From contig CAVZNH010000053.1 in NCBI GenBank assembly GCA_963776505.1, forward strand, positions 190,112-254,111: a DNA stretch of 64,000 nucleotides, in the 5' to 3' direction. Shown here one piece after another: positions 6,498 through 16,001 of the stretch. The notes beneath the pieces were generated by a model, which did not search any database, was not told where the DNA came from, and saw only the letters and a list, made by a program, of their open reading frames with translations. Origin of the DNA: JAMXLO01 sp963776505 (GTDB lineage: Bacteria > Pseudomonadota > Alphaproteobacteria > Acetobacterales > Acetobacteraceae). Each line of letters begins with the position of its first letter. Position 1 is the stretch's first letter. A program made the position numbers and the translations under genes.

Positions 6498-8530
6498 TCA
6501 GTGCGCGACCTGATCCTGCAACTGCTCCGGCGCATCGGCGCCGGTCTCTGGCACGCCGGCGAGCCGAAGGCCCTCCGCGAATAGATCGCGATCGCTCTCA
6601 CGCTCGAGCGGCGACGTGGCAATGAACCGCTCGACGGTGAAATTCGGCTCGATGGCCATGCAGCCGCCGACGCACCGCGGCGGCCTCCTGCGCACGCCCG
6701 AGATGGCCGAGCGCCGCGAGATACGGCTTGTAGGTCGCGGAAAACGACGGGTTCATCTCGCTCACCGCGCGTCCAACCGCCACCGCCGACTCGTAGTCGC
6801 GCTTCAGCAGATGGATCAGAATGAAGAACGCGTCGAAGAAGAACGCGTGCGGGTCGAGCGGTGACAGCTTCTTGTATCGGTTGTTGCGCCGCTCTGCCTC
6901 GTCCGGATCGCCCATATAGGCGAACGCGATCGCCGACAGCGCCCACGCCATCGCCAGATTCGGATTGAGCGACAGCGCGCGTTCGTGCAGCGCGATCGCC
7001 TCGCGCAGGCGACGATGCAGGAAGGCGCGCACATGGCCGGCTATGGTCAGCGCGCGCGCATCGAACGGATCCAGCATCGACCGCGCGTTCCGCGTGCTGA
7101 CCCGCCTCCTCCATGATCGCGCGCAGGATGGTCCGCCCAATCCTGGCCGACCAGGAACATCTGCCAATAGGCGTACCAGGCATAGGCGGCGGCGTAGTCG
7201 GGCTCCAGCTTCGATCGCGCTGCGCGAGATACTCGCCGGCCCGCATGAACGGCTCGCGTTCCAGCCGGCCGATCAGCGGGATCGCCCGCAGCATCAGGTC
7301 ATAGGCGGTCGCATCGACCGGCGGGCGGCTGGAACTGCGCTTGGCCTCGATCAGCAGGATCTCCGGATCGATCTGCGCCACCACCTCCGAGGCGATCTCG
7401 TCCTGCAGCGACAGCAGGTCGTTCGACTGGCGATCGAAGCGCCGCGCCCACACCACCTGGTTGCCGGCGCGCAGGTCGAGCAGGCGCACGGTGATGCGCA
7501 GGCGGTTGCGCACCCGCTGGATGGAGCCGTCGAGCAGGAAGTCGAGACCGAAGGTGCGCCGGATCGCCGTCTCGTCGCGCGTCTCGGCCGCGAAGCGCGC
7601 CAGCGAATTGGAAGCGACCACGAACATCCAGCGGAACCGGGCCAGCGCGGTGGTGATTTCCTCGGCAAGCCCGGGAGCGAGGTGGGACTCCTCCTCGGTG
7701 GTGCCGACGAGTTGCAGGGGCATCACACCGACATGGGCGCCGCCTCGGGTGGGGTGCAGCTCCTGCGTGCGTGGTTCGAGAACCGCGGGTGGTCTCGTCC
7801 GGCTCGTCCGCCGACCGGCGGCGGTGGGGCGGCGGCCGCAGTGGCATGCGGCTTCCCGCAGGGCCGCGGATTTCCGCCAGAAGCTTCTGGGTCTCGGCCG
7901 ATGGCGAGGCGTCCAGCAGATCCGCCAGCACGGCGCGGCAACGGTCATAGGCCTGAATCGCCATGCCGCGCTCGCCGCGCGCCGCGTGCGCCCGCATCAG
8001 CGCTCGCCAGGCGCCCTCGTGCGCACGATCGATCTGCAGCAGGCGCTGCGCGGCCGGGATCGCCGCCTCCGGCTCGACCTGCTCGCGCAGCAGCGCTTCC
8101 GCCACCGTGCGGGCACGGTCGCGCAGCCGCTCGCGCTCGGTGGTCAGCCAGGCGTCGAAGGTAGGATCGATGCCGTCCAGATCCTCCAGCAGATCGCCAT
8201 CCAGGAGAGACAGCGAGGCCGGCTGGTCGGTCGTCGCCCGCATCACCTCTTCCACGTCCACCCAGACCACGCCGGGACGCGAGCGAGAGGTGGTCCCGGG
8301 TCACCGACAACACCTCGGTCCCCGCCGGCGCCAAGTGTCTCGAGAAGCCGATGAATTTCCTGGCGCAGCGAGGCCCGCGCCTGCTCCTCGGGCCGGCGGC
8401 TCCACAGCAACTCGGCGAGGCGCCCGCGCAGGGCGGCACGTGGCGATGACAGGGCGATAACGGCCAGCAACGCGCGGGTCTTGCGCCCCGCCGGCAGCAC
8501 GTTTTCGCTGGTCAGCGTCCAGGCTTCCAT
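6498..8530 (-). pseudogene. BTAD / TolB-like / TPR transcriptional regulator (multiply frameshifted)
   Basis: Joining five or six frames gives one protein of about 675 aa. It has an N-terminal winged helix (MEAWTLTSENVLPAGRKTR, ALLAVIALSSPRAALRGRL), a bacterial transcriptional activator domain (LLEDLDGIDPTFDAWL, ERLRDRARTVAEALL), a TolB_N/adenylate-cyclase-associated domain (LAEEITTALARFRWMFVVAS, DFLLDGSIQRVRNRLRITVR) and C-terminal TPR helices (AIALHERALSLNPNLAMAW, ATYKPYLAALGHLGRAQEA). The family (SARP-like regulators) integrates protein contacts rather than small-molecule binding. No neighbour suggests a target. The start may lie a few codons upstream of 8530, where another shift occurs. 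Confidence 0.72.
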
Positions 8531-8693
8531 CTGGCCGATCAGGCGCAGCCGTGACCACGACCTGCACCGCCGGGTTGGGCGGTGTGATGTGGGCCGAAGG
8601 TCGTTGTGAAGTACCAGCCATCATTGCGTCATTCGTGCGAGGTTCGACTGCCCAAGACCAAGGCTTCAGCACGGAGAGACTTACACCCCCCTT

Positions 8694-10074
8694 TCAAATC
8701 GCTGCCTCCTCGAAAATCCGCCGGACATTACCCTGCCACGACTGGCGATAGCATGCCAGCCAATGTTCTGCCTGTGTCGGTTCGCCAGCCACAATCGCTT
8801 CTAGTGGAACGAGATAGACCGATTCGTCCAGCCCCGCAACGTTGCAGCGGCCCCGGCCGCGCAACCCGTCACGGGCGATCGCGACAACCTCACGGGCGAG
8901 GTCCCGCAAGCTGCCTCCGCGCCATGCGAGCAGCCAGGCCCTCGCGCGGCACCGCCTCCCGCAGGGCAACCGCGTCCTCCCAGGTTGCGTCGCGCAGCAG
9001 CGCTTCGGCCGCGGCGAGCGCGGCTTCGTCATACAGCAGGCCAACCCAGAGCGCCGACTGCGCCACCATCATGTCGGCACGGCCGGCATCCGCTCCGCGC
9101 ATCTCCAGGAAGCGCTTGATCCGCACATCGGTGAACACCGTCGTCACGTGGTCGGCGAAATCGCCCACGGTGGCGACCGTGCCCGCGACGTTGTGCAGCC
9201 GGCCGTTCATGAAGTCGCGGAACGACGCGCCGGCCACGTCGATGTAGGAGCCGTCGCGATAGACAAAGTACATCGGCACCTGGTCGACCAGCCACTCGAC
9301 ATAGCGCTCGAAACCGAAGCCGGGCTCGAACATCACGCGCGGTATGCCGGAGCGCTGGTTGTCGGTGTCGGTCCAGACATGGGCCCGATACGACAGGAAG
9401 CCGTTCGGCCGGCCCTCGGAGAACGGCGAGTTGGCAAACAGCGCGGTGGCCAACGGTTGCAGCAACAGCGATACACGCAGCTTGCGCAGCATGTCCTGCT
9501 CGGACGAATAGTCGAGATTGACCTGCACGGTACACGTGCGCGTCATCATGTCGAGGCCGCGCGTGCCGACTTTCGGCATGTAGCGCCGCATGATCGCGTA
9601 ACGCGATTTCGGCATCCACGGCATTTGCTCGCGCGTTGCGATCGGGTGGAAGCCGAGCGGCAGGAAGCCGATTTGCAGATCGCGCGACACGCTGCGCACC
9701 TGTTCGTAGTGCGCCTCGAGCTCGGCCATGGTGTCGTGCAACGTTTCCAATGGCGCGCCGGAAAGTTCGAGCTGGCCGGCGGGTTCCAGCGAAACCGCCG
9801 CGTCGCCCTGCTTCAGGCCGATGAGATTGCCGGCGTCGGTGATCGGCGTGCCGCCAAAGCGCTCGAGGCCCTCGAGCAAATCGCGGATCGAGCCAGGCTG
9901 ACCGTCGGTCGGCTGGTAGGGCGGAGCTGCGAGATCGCCAATGCGGAAGCCGAATTTTTCGTGCTCGGTGCCGATGCGGAAACGTTCCATCGGCTTGCAA
10001 CCGGCGGCGATATGATCGGCCAGTTGCTGCACCGAGGTGACCGGCGTCGAGTCGGCGTCTCCGGGGTTGGACAT
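8694..10074 (-). pseudogene. gshA: Glutamate-cysteine ligase (frameshifted near the 3' end)
   Basis: First step of glutathione synthesis (Glu + Cys + ATP to gamma-Glu-Cys), cytoplasmic. This is the plant/alphaproteobacterial GCS2 type: RIGTEHEKFGF at about residue 30, then SLEPAGQLELSG, TRTCTVQVNLDYSSEQDM, FANSPFSEGRPNGFLS and YRDGSYIDVAGASF. The frame is open to about 8900. A shift then moves the end to RDLAREVVAIARDGL, continuing through GEPTQAEHWLACY to the stop at 8694. ATG 10074 is chosen because GGGAGC precedes it and an N-terminal extension upstream looks non-coding. The enzyme is normally about 455 aa, as here. Confidence 0.88.
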
Positions 10075-10108
10075 ACTGCTCCCAGGCGTGTGGGTTCGCG
10101 TTATGGTA

Positions 10109-10816
10109 TTAGCGGCAGTCCACCCCCTGCAACAATGCCAGGCCCGCGATACAGGCCGTATCAGCACGAAGGATGCGCGGCCCCAGCGATACAGGGGTTA
10201 CAAAGGGATGCGCGCGCAGTGCTTCAAGCTCCGCCGGTGTGAATCCGCCTTCCGGACCGACGAGCAGCGCGCGTGCCCCATCGGTCGCGGGAAGGCGCGG
10301 CTCGTGGCTGCGTTCGACCGCGGCGAACAGGCGCCTGTCGCGTGGCCAGTCGGACAGCAGCGCTGCGAGCGGCCGCGGCGGGTAAAGGTCGGGAACAGTC
10401 AGGCGCTCGGACTGCTCCGCGGCCTCGACGGCAATGGCCGTGAGGCGATCCGCATTCATCCGATGTGCATTGACCCGTTCAGTGAGGACGGGGTGCAGCG
10501 CGGCGACGCCGAGTTCGGTCGCCTTCTGGACGACGAGATCGGTGGCATCACGCTTGAGCAGCGCGAATGCCAGCCACAGATCGGGACCTTGGGTCTGGGC
10601 GCGTGTCCGGTGCTCAACCCGCAAAGTGGCACGATCGCGCCGGACGGTCTCGATGCGGGCGGCGAATTCGCCGTCGCGGCCATTGAACAACAGCAGCGTA
10701 TCGTCTGGGCCACGTCGCATGACGTGTGCAAGATAATGCGCCTGTGCCGCCGTGGCGGCGATGGTATCGCCCTCGGCCAGAGCGGCCGTGACGTGAAGAC
10801 GGATTGACCCGGTCAT
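10109..10816 (-). CDS. rsmE: 16S rRNA (uracil-1498-N3)-methyltransferase
   Basis: A 235-aa SPOUT-class methyltransferase that methylates U1498 of 16S rRNA in assembled 30S subunits. The N-terminal PUA-like domain includes AHYLAHVMRRGPDD and LLFNGRDGEF. The C-terminal knot has ALLVGPEGGFTPAELEAL and VSLGPRILRADTA, the SAM-binding trefoil signature. ATG 10816 (MTGSIRLHV) fits the family start better than the more upstream frame start. It is divergent from ubiA: the dinucleotide of one ATG overlaps an in-frame ATG of the other strand at 10814-10817 (CATG). Confidence 0.92.
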   Translation of the reverse strand: MTGSIRLHVTAALAEGDTIAATAAQAHYLAHVMRRGPDDTLLLFNGRDGEFAARIETVRRDRATLRVEHRTRAQTQGPDLWLAFALLKRDATDLVVQKATELGVAALHPVLTERVNAHRMNADRLTAIAVEAAEQSERLTVPDLYPPRPLAALLSDWPRDRRLFAAVERSHEPRLPATDGARALLVGPEGGFTPAELEALRAHPFVTPVSLGPRILRADTACIAGLALLQGVDCR

Positions 10817-10838
10817 GACTGCGGGCAGATTAGCATCC

Positions 10839-11738
10839 ATGCAGGCGCACACCGACATCGCGGCGACTGGATGGGTGGCGCGGCTGCCGCGACCGTGGCT
10901 GCCCTATCTCCTGCTGGCGCGGGTCGATCGCCCGATCGGCGTGTGGCTGCTGTTTCTTCCGGGCCTGTGGGGAATTCTTCTGTCCGGCGCCCCTCTACGC
11001 GAGGCGGCGCGCCTGATCGTGCTGTTCGCGATCGGTGCCCTGGTGATGCGCGCCGCGGGCTGTGTGGTGAACGACCTGTGGGACCGCGATATCGATCGGA
11101 TGGTGGCACGGACCGCCGGCCGGCCACTGGCCTCTGGCGCACTCCGCCCACGCCAGGCGCTGGTGTTCCTGGCCGTGCTGCTGCTGGTAGGGCTGGTGAT
11201 CCTGCTGCAACTGAACGCCCTGGCCCGGTTGTTGGGCGTGGCGTCACTGGTGTTGGTGGGGCTTTATCCCCTGGCCAAGCGGGTGACGTGGTGGCCGCAG
11301 CTTATGATGGGCTTCACCTTCGGCTTCGGCGCGCCGCTCGGTTACGCTGCCGGGGCTGGGCGGCTGGATGCGACCTGGGCTGCGCTGTATGGCGCGGCGA
11401 TTCTGTGGGATTTGGGGTTCGACACGATCTACGCCCACCAGGATCGCGAGGACGATGCGCTGGTCGGGGTGAAATCGACTGCCCGGCTGTTCGGCCAGCG
11501 GACCGCGCTTTTCCTTGCCGCCTGCTACGGCGGCGCGGTGTTGTTGTTGGCCCTGGCGGGCTGGCTCGCCGGGATCGGTGGCTGGTTTTATCCGGCGCTG
11601 GCACTGCCGGCAGTGCTGCTGGCATGGCAGGTCGTGGCGCTCGACATCGACGATCAGGCGCTGTGCCTACGGCTGTTCAAAGCTAACCGCGAGGCAGGGC
11701 TGGCCGTTGCGGCGGCGATCCTGCTCGGCTGTGCCTGA
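10839..11738 (+). CDS. ubiA: 4-hydroxybenzoate polyprenyltransferase
   Basis: A 299-aa integral membrane prenyltransferase of ubiquinone synthesis. It joins the polyprenyl chain to 4-hydroxybenzoate in the inner membrane. Both Asp-rich motifs are present: NDLWDRDIDRMVARTAGRP (about 75-93) and DTIYAHQDREDDALVGVKS (about 198-216), which bind the Mg-diphosphate. Eight or nine hydrophobic helices cover the rest. ATG 10839 gives the usual short N-terminus before WLPYLLLARVDRP; an in-frame ATG at 10815 is possible. Neither start has a strong ribosome site. Confidence 0.93.
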   Translation: MQAHTDIAATGWVARLPRPWLPYLLLARVDRPIGVWLLFLPGLWGILLSGAPLREAARLIVLFAIGALVMRAAGCVVNDLWDRDIDRMVARTAGRPLASGALRPRQALVFLAVLLLVGLVILLQLNALARLLGVASLVLVGLYPLAKRVTWWPQLMMGFTFGFGAPLGYAAGAGRLDATWAALYGAAILWDLGFDTIYAHQDREDDALVGVKSTARLFGQRTALFLAACYGGAVLLLALAGWLAGIGGWFYPALALPAVLLAWQVVALDIDDQALCLRLFKANREAGLAVAAAILLGCA

Positions 11739-11861
11739 AGTCCCGCGTCGCTCCCCCCGCCGGGCAGCATGCGCTCCAGCAGCGCGATGTCGTGGTGGCG
11801 CAGCTTGCCATCGCGCTCGCCGCTGTTGCCATGGAACTCTCCTGCGAAACAATGGGCAGCG

Positions 11862-12456
11862 TCAGGTGCGCTCTACGCTGGTGGCAGCGGCGTCGAGCGC
11901 GGCGGCAACCTGGTTGATCTGATCCTCGCTCAGCGGGCCACGCGAAATGCGCAGTCGCAGCGCGAGCCTCAGATTCTCCATCGCGCGCAGGATCTGTGGC
12001 GCGGGGCCGCCACCTTGCGCGCGGCTAGCCTCGGCCATGCGGGCGAGGAGGGCGTCCACGGCAGGCCGGTAGGCGGCAAGATGATCCCGTCCCTCCGGTG
12101 TGATTGCATGCAGCTTCTTGCCACCCTCGCCAGTGCTGACCGTCACCTGACCGAGTTCCTCAAGCAGCGTCAGCGTTGGATAGATCACGCCCGGGCTTGG
12201 GCTGTAGGCGCCCCCGACCTGCTCCTCTATCGCCTTGATGAGCTCGTAACCGTGCCGCGGCTTCTCGGCGATGAGGTGGAGGATGACCAGGCGAAGGTCA
12301 CCATGGGCGAAGAAGCGGCCGAGCCCGGAACGGCCGCCGCCGCGACGGTGTCGACCATGTCCGCCGGAGCGGCTGTCATCGCGATGATTCGTCGTGGGCG
12401 AAGCGCTGGCGTGGTCCGTCGTGAGAGTGTCCGCCGTGTGAGTGTCTATGGAACAT
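11862..12456 (-). pseudogene. PadR family transcriptional regulator (frameshifted)
   Basis: A winged-helix regulator of about 195 aa. From ATG 12456 the protein begins with a His/Gly-rich tail (MFHRHSHGGHSHDG) typical of one PadR subgroup. After a one-base shift near 12380 it continues GRFFAHGDLRLVILHLIAEK, PRHGYELIKAIEEQVGG and YSPSPGVIYPTLTLLEELG. These form the canonical PadR HTH, followed by the C-terminal dimerisation helices (ILRAMENLRLALRLRISR). The His-rich tail may bind metal. A palindromic operator candidate lies just upstream, suggesting autoregulation. The natural target is unknown; the divergent neighbour is a methyltransferase gene. Confidence 0.8.
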
Positions 12457-12464
12457 TCGATCTC

Positions 12465-12512
12465 CGAGTGTGTTTCGATATAACGGAGTTAAGATATATC
12501 TAGATACACTCG
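12465..12512. promoter_or_regulatory. Candidate PadR operator
   Basis: An AT-rich stretch, unlike its surroundings, lies between the divergent padR and methyltransferase genes. Outer arms CGAGTGT (12465-12471) and ACACTCG (12506-12512) are perfect complements, and TATCTAGATA (12497-12506) is a 10-bp palindrome within it. It starts 9 nt upstream of the padR ATG. PadR proteins commonly repress their own promoter at such AT-rich dyads, so autoregulation is the likely role (inference). Confidence 0.5.
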
Positions 12513-12579
12513 AAACGCAAGGGGGTCGCCAAAACTAAATGCTGGCGTCGTCGACAGACTGCGTGCGAGCAAGCGCCGC

Positions 12580-13248
12580 ATGACGGCATTGCCTGACCCC
12601 AACCCCGCGCGAGACGGGCTGGTCTTCGTGCGCGAACACACGAGGCGTGGTCAGGTGCCGCTGGTCCCCGAGATCACCCTGTACCTGGCCAGCGAAATCA
12701 CCCCGATCTGGCAGGCCACCGAGGCGTGGCTCGCCGAACACAACGTGGAACCGCCGTTCTGGGCGTTCGCATGGCCAGGCGGCCAGGCGCTGGCGCGCCA
12801 CGTGCTGGACCAACCCGCATGCGTTGCCGGCCGGCGTGTGCTCGATTTCGCCGCCGGATGCGGCATCGCCGCCATCGCCTGCGCGCTGGCTGGCGCGGCA
12901 TCGGTCGAGGCAGCCGAGATCGACCCGCTGGCGCGTGCCGCGATCGCGCTGAACGCCGCGGCGAACGCTGTCGAAGTCACCCTCAGCGATTCCGACGTCG
13001 TAGGCGCCGACTGCCGCTGGGATCTGATCCTGTGCGGCGACGTCTGCTACGAGGCGCCGATGACCGAGCACATCCTGCCGTGGCTGCGCCGCATGGCCGG
13101 CCATGCCGAGGTGTGGATCGCCGATCCAGGTCGCGCCTACCTGCCGCGCGATGGTCTCACCGCATTCGCCAGCTACTGTGTGCCGACCAGCCTGGAACTG
13201 GAGGATCGGACCGAGCGGCAGGTCTCGCTCTACCGGCTCGGCCGCTGA
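12580..13248 (+). CDS. Class I SAM methyltransferase, ETF-beta lysine methyltransferase-like
   Basis: A 222-aa Rossmann-fold methyltransferase. The SAM site is VLDFAAGCGIAAIACALAGA (about 87-106), followed by the acidic VEAAEIDPLA. The post-II motif LILCGDVCYE resembles the D-x-x-Y motif of METTL20/EftM-type protein lysine methyltransferases, which modify the electron transfer flavoprotein beta subunit. FWAFAWPGGQALAR at about 66 is also characteristic. The 3' end overlaps the convergent DUF2125 gene by 19 nt. It could be annotated simply as '50S L11 methyltransferase-like'; the ETF substrate is inferred from family. Confidence 0.78.
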   Translation: MTALPDPNPARDGLVFVREHTRRGQVPLVPEITLYLASEITPIWQATEAWLAEHNVEPPFWAFAWPGGQALARHVLDQPACVAGRRVLDFAAGCGIAAIACALAGAASVEAAEIDPLARAAIALNAAANAVEVTLSDSDVVGADCRWDLILCGDVCYEAPMTEHILPWLRRMAGHAEVWIADPGRAYLPRDGLTAFASYCVPTSLELEDRTERQVSLYRLGR

Positions 13249-14736
13249 CCGGGCTTCCCCTTCGGCTTGTCGCCGCCGCCCAATTGCGAAAGATCCAGCC
13301 CGTTCACCTTCACCGACGGGCCGTCGCTCACGATGTCCCAGACGAGCCGTTCGCCGTCCGGCTTGGCCAGCCCGCGCAACATGATCAGCGCCGGCAGGGC
13401 CTGCTGAAGATCCGGGTTTGCGCGCGCCTGCGTGGCCAGCTCGTCAAACCCTGTCGCGGTGAGATGCGCCTCGCCGTGCCAGGCACCGGGCGAGGTGATT
13501 GTGACGCGGCCGGTCCCGGCCACCTTCGCCGGTCCCAGGTCGAACGCCAGCGTCTCAATGCCGAGCTCGGCGCCGCCATGCGAAAAGATCGCGGCAATGT
13601 CCGGCGCGAGGGTGCTGCTGTCCGCGCCAGCTTCGGTTGCATCATGAGCCAGCTTGTGCAGATCCGCAGTCGGAATGCCCGACAGGCTCGGCTTGAGCTC
13701 GACGTGGTGGGGAAGGTAGGTCGCGACCTTCGGTGGCAGGCTTGGACTGGCCAGTTCATCGAGGCCGAGCTCGATCCAGGCGTGCAATCGCTCCCCGGGC
13801 GCCTCGCCGCCAAAGCCGAGCAGCAAGTGCTTGATCGACAGTCCGCCCATGCCGGCGATCTCGACCTGCAACCCATCGATCGTTTCCTCGAGGCTTACGC
13901 TGGTCAACATGTCCTGCAGGGACTCGACCATGAGACGCAGCTGGGTCCGAGCAGGGGCGGGCAGATCGAGTTTTTCACTCTTGGTCGCGATGTCAGGCGG
14001 CAGAGCGCCGATGAGGCCGCTGGTGGCGGCAAGCAACTCGGCGAAAGCGGTCGCGATTCACGCCGTTGACCTGGCCGACCGCGCGCATGGTCTGGATGCC
14101 GATCGCCATCGGCGTGCCGCCGTTGACCTGCGTGGCTGACTTCCAGCCATTGGCGGTCGCATCCATGCTGAAATCGAGCCGACCGTTCTGGGCCGGAGAC
14201 AGAACGGTGTCCGCCAGATAGCGGTCAAGGCGCTGTTCCTGGTGTTGCTTCGCGCTGTCCGAGGCAATGACCAGGTCACCCATCTCGGTGTGCAATTTCG
14301 ACGCGGTGGTCAGGCCGGGATCGATCACGCCGTGCGTGTCCTGGTGGCCGACGCTGAAGTGCACGTCCACCGAAGTGCCCTTGCCCGCCTCGCCGGTCTC
14401 GGGAACCGTCATGGTGAAGGTTCCGGAAGGCGGCATCTTCATTTCGTCGACCGACCAGCGACCGCCGTCCAGCGGTCGCAGATTTGCGGTGGCCGCCACC
14501 TGGCCGGCCGCACCGGCAAGGCCCGGGATCGGCCAGGTAACGGCGTAGTGGTCGTGCTCGCCGGTGACGCGCAACCCCAGCTCCGGCGGCTTCACCGCCG
14601 GCCCGAGCAAACCGGCAAGCCAGTCCTTCAGTTGCTGTTGCAGCGCCTGTGCCTGGTCGGGCCCGATGTCATCGGCCCACGCGGCTCTCGAAAGGAGGAA
14701 CAGCAGGCAAAGCGCAGCCAGACGCGAAAGCCGCAC
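13230..14736 (-). pseudogene. DUF2125 domain protein, exported (frameshifted)
   Basis: Two frames form one protein of about 500 aa. It starts at 14736 with a clear signal peptide (MRLSRLAALCLLFLLSRAAW, cleavage about AWA-DD). It continues as a beta-rich lipid-transfer-like repeat protein (LRVTGEHDHYAVTWPIPGLA, KLHTEMGDLVIASDSAK) and, after a shift near 14045, ends with WIELGLDELASPSLPPKV and GLDLSQLGGGDKPKGKPG. DUF2125 proteins are alphaproteobacterial periplasmic proteins of unknown function. The C-terminal Lys/Pro/Gly tail is probably disordered. Confidence 0.72.
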
Positions 14737-14786
14737 GACCCGGCCCTCCTCGGCGTGTTGAGCGCCGAGGATATCGCAGGTTGGGG

Positions 14787-15484
14787 TCAGTCTGCCACGT
14801 CAACGATCACCAGCTCGGTATCCTCGGTGGCGACGATGGCGAGATCGGTCTCGCCGTGATCGCCACGCCGTCGCGCGCACCGACCTGAATGCCGTTCACG
14901 GTCAGCGATCCGCTCGCGGCGACCAGATAGACGCCGCGGCCCGGCGCAAGCTGCAAAGACGCCGTTTCTCCGGCGCGCAGCGTTCCCGCAAGCACGGCGG
15001 CATCAGCATGCAGCGGCAGCGCTCCACTTTCTGCATCCTGCGCGCGGCCGCTCGCGAGCACCGAAAGTCCGCCCTCTTTGGGGAATTGCCGCGTTGCCCA
15101 GCCGGGCGCGACACCATGGCGATCAGGCTGTATCCAGATCTGGAACAACCGCGTCGGCGCCGCCTCGCGGTTGTACTCGGCATGCACGATGCCGGTCCCG
15201 GCATGCATCACCTGCACGTCGCCCGCCGCGGTCCGGCCCTCGTTGCCGAGATTGTCGCGATGGGTAATGGCGCCCTCGCGGATGTAGGTGACGATCTCCA
15301 TCTCGCGGTGCGGGTGCGGGTCGAAGCCGGTGCCGGGCGCTACCTCGTCGTCATTCCAGACACGCAGCCGGCCGAAGCCCATGCGTTCCGGGTCGTGGTA
15401 GTGGCCGAAGCTGAAGTGATGCCGGGCATTCAGCCACTCATTGCGGAAGCTGCCGAGCCCGGTGAAGGGTCGAACCTGGATCAT
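14787..15484 (-). pseudogene. Pirin family protein (frameshifted at the 3' end)
   Basis: A bicupin pirin of about 232 aa. Metal ligands are in FDPHPHREMEIVTYI (about 60-75) and HAGTGIVHAEYN (about 100). Some pirins are quercetinases or redox cofactors of regulators, but the substrate here is unknown. ATG 15484 is fixed by a perfect AGGAGG 7 nt upstream. The open frame runs past its natural end. One missing base near 14855 restores ETDLAIVATEDTELVIVDVA and a stop at 14787. It is the last gene of a usp-marR-pirin operon with an operator-like dyad just ahead of its ribosome site. Confidence 0.87.
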
Positions 15485-15500
15485 GGTGATCCTCCTAAGT

Positions 15501-15531
15501 AGTTCGATCATTGAACTGTTCGGCGATGAAC
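15501..15531. promoter_or_regulatory. Candidate MarR operator between marR and pirin
   Basis: Two adjacent inverted repeats share the half-site GTTC/GAAC: AGTTCGATCATTGAACT (15501-15517) and GTTC-N6-GAAC (15518-15531). They begin 17 nt upstream of the pirin start and end at the marR stop codon. MarR-type regulators next to pirin genes often control them at such dyads. Binding here would let MarR repress pirin independently of the upstream operon promoter (inference). Confidence 0.5.
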
Positions 15532-15998
15532 TAGTGATCGTCCTTGCCGACTTCAAGAGCCTCGCTTTCGGCGGCCAGACCCAGCCGTCGCAACAGCTCG
15601 CTGAGCTGCCGCAGCTCGTCGCCGCTCAGCGCGGCCATCGCAGCTGTAATGTCGCCGGCATGCCGGGCGAACAGCGGCTCGATCAGGTCGCTTCCGGCTG
15701 GTGTGAGTTCTACGTGCACGGCGCGGCGATCTGACTTCTGTCGGGCGCGCCGCACGAGGCCACGCGATTTAAGCTTGTCGACGAGGTCCGTCATATTGCC
15801 GGCGCTGGTGAGCACCTTTCGGCTCAGCTCGCGCTGGCTCAGCGGTCCCTTGTGCAGGATGGCTTCCAGCACGCCGAACTGGGTCGGAGTCAGACCGGCG
15901 GCGGCGAGCCGGGGTTCGACCCGCGCCAGCACCGACCGGCCGGCGCGCAGCAGCTTCACATAGGCGTCGAGCGCCGCGGCGGTGCGCGCATCGGCCAC
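15531..15998 (-). CDS. MarR family transcriptional regulator
   Basis: A 155-aa winged-helix regulator. The HTH is PLSQRELSRKVLTSAGNMTD (about 52-71), with wing DKLKSRGLVRRARQKSDRRA (about 73-92). Terminal helices for dimerisation flank it. Family members respond to phenolics or oxidants. It starts at GTG 15998, only 3 nt after the usp stop, so it is co-transcribed with it, and it precedes pirin by 46 nt containing two dyads. Pirin is the probable target. Confidence 0.9.
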   Translation of the reverse strand: MADARTAAALDAYVKLLRAGRSVLARVEPRLAAAGLTPTQFGVLEAILHKGPLSQRELSRKVLTSAGNMTDLVDKLKSRGLVRRARQKSDRRAVHVELTPAGSDLIEPLFARHAGDITAAMAALSGDELRQLSELLRRLGLAAESEALEVGKDDH

Positions 15999-16001
15999 GC
16001 C

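Noticed and set aside
6965..8354. Long plus-strand frames over the BTAD regulator
   Set aside because: Arg/Pro-rich antisense shadows typical of high-GC DNA.
8842..10242. 466-aa plus-strand frame
   Set aside because: Antisense to gshA, whose motifs are unambiguous.
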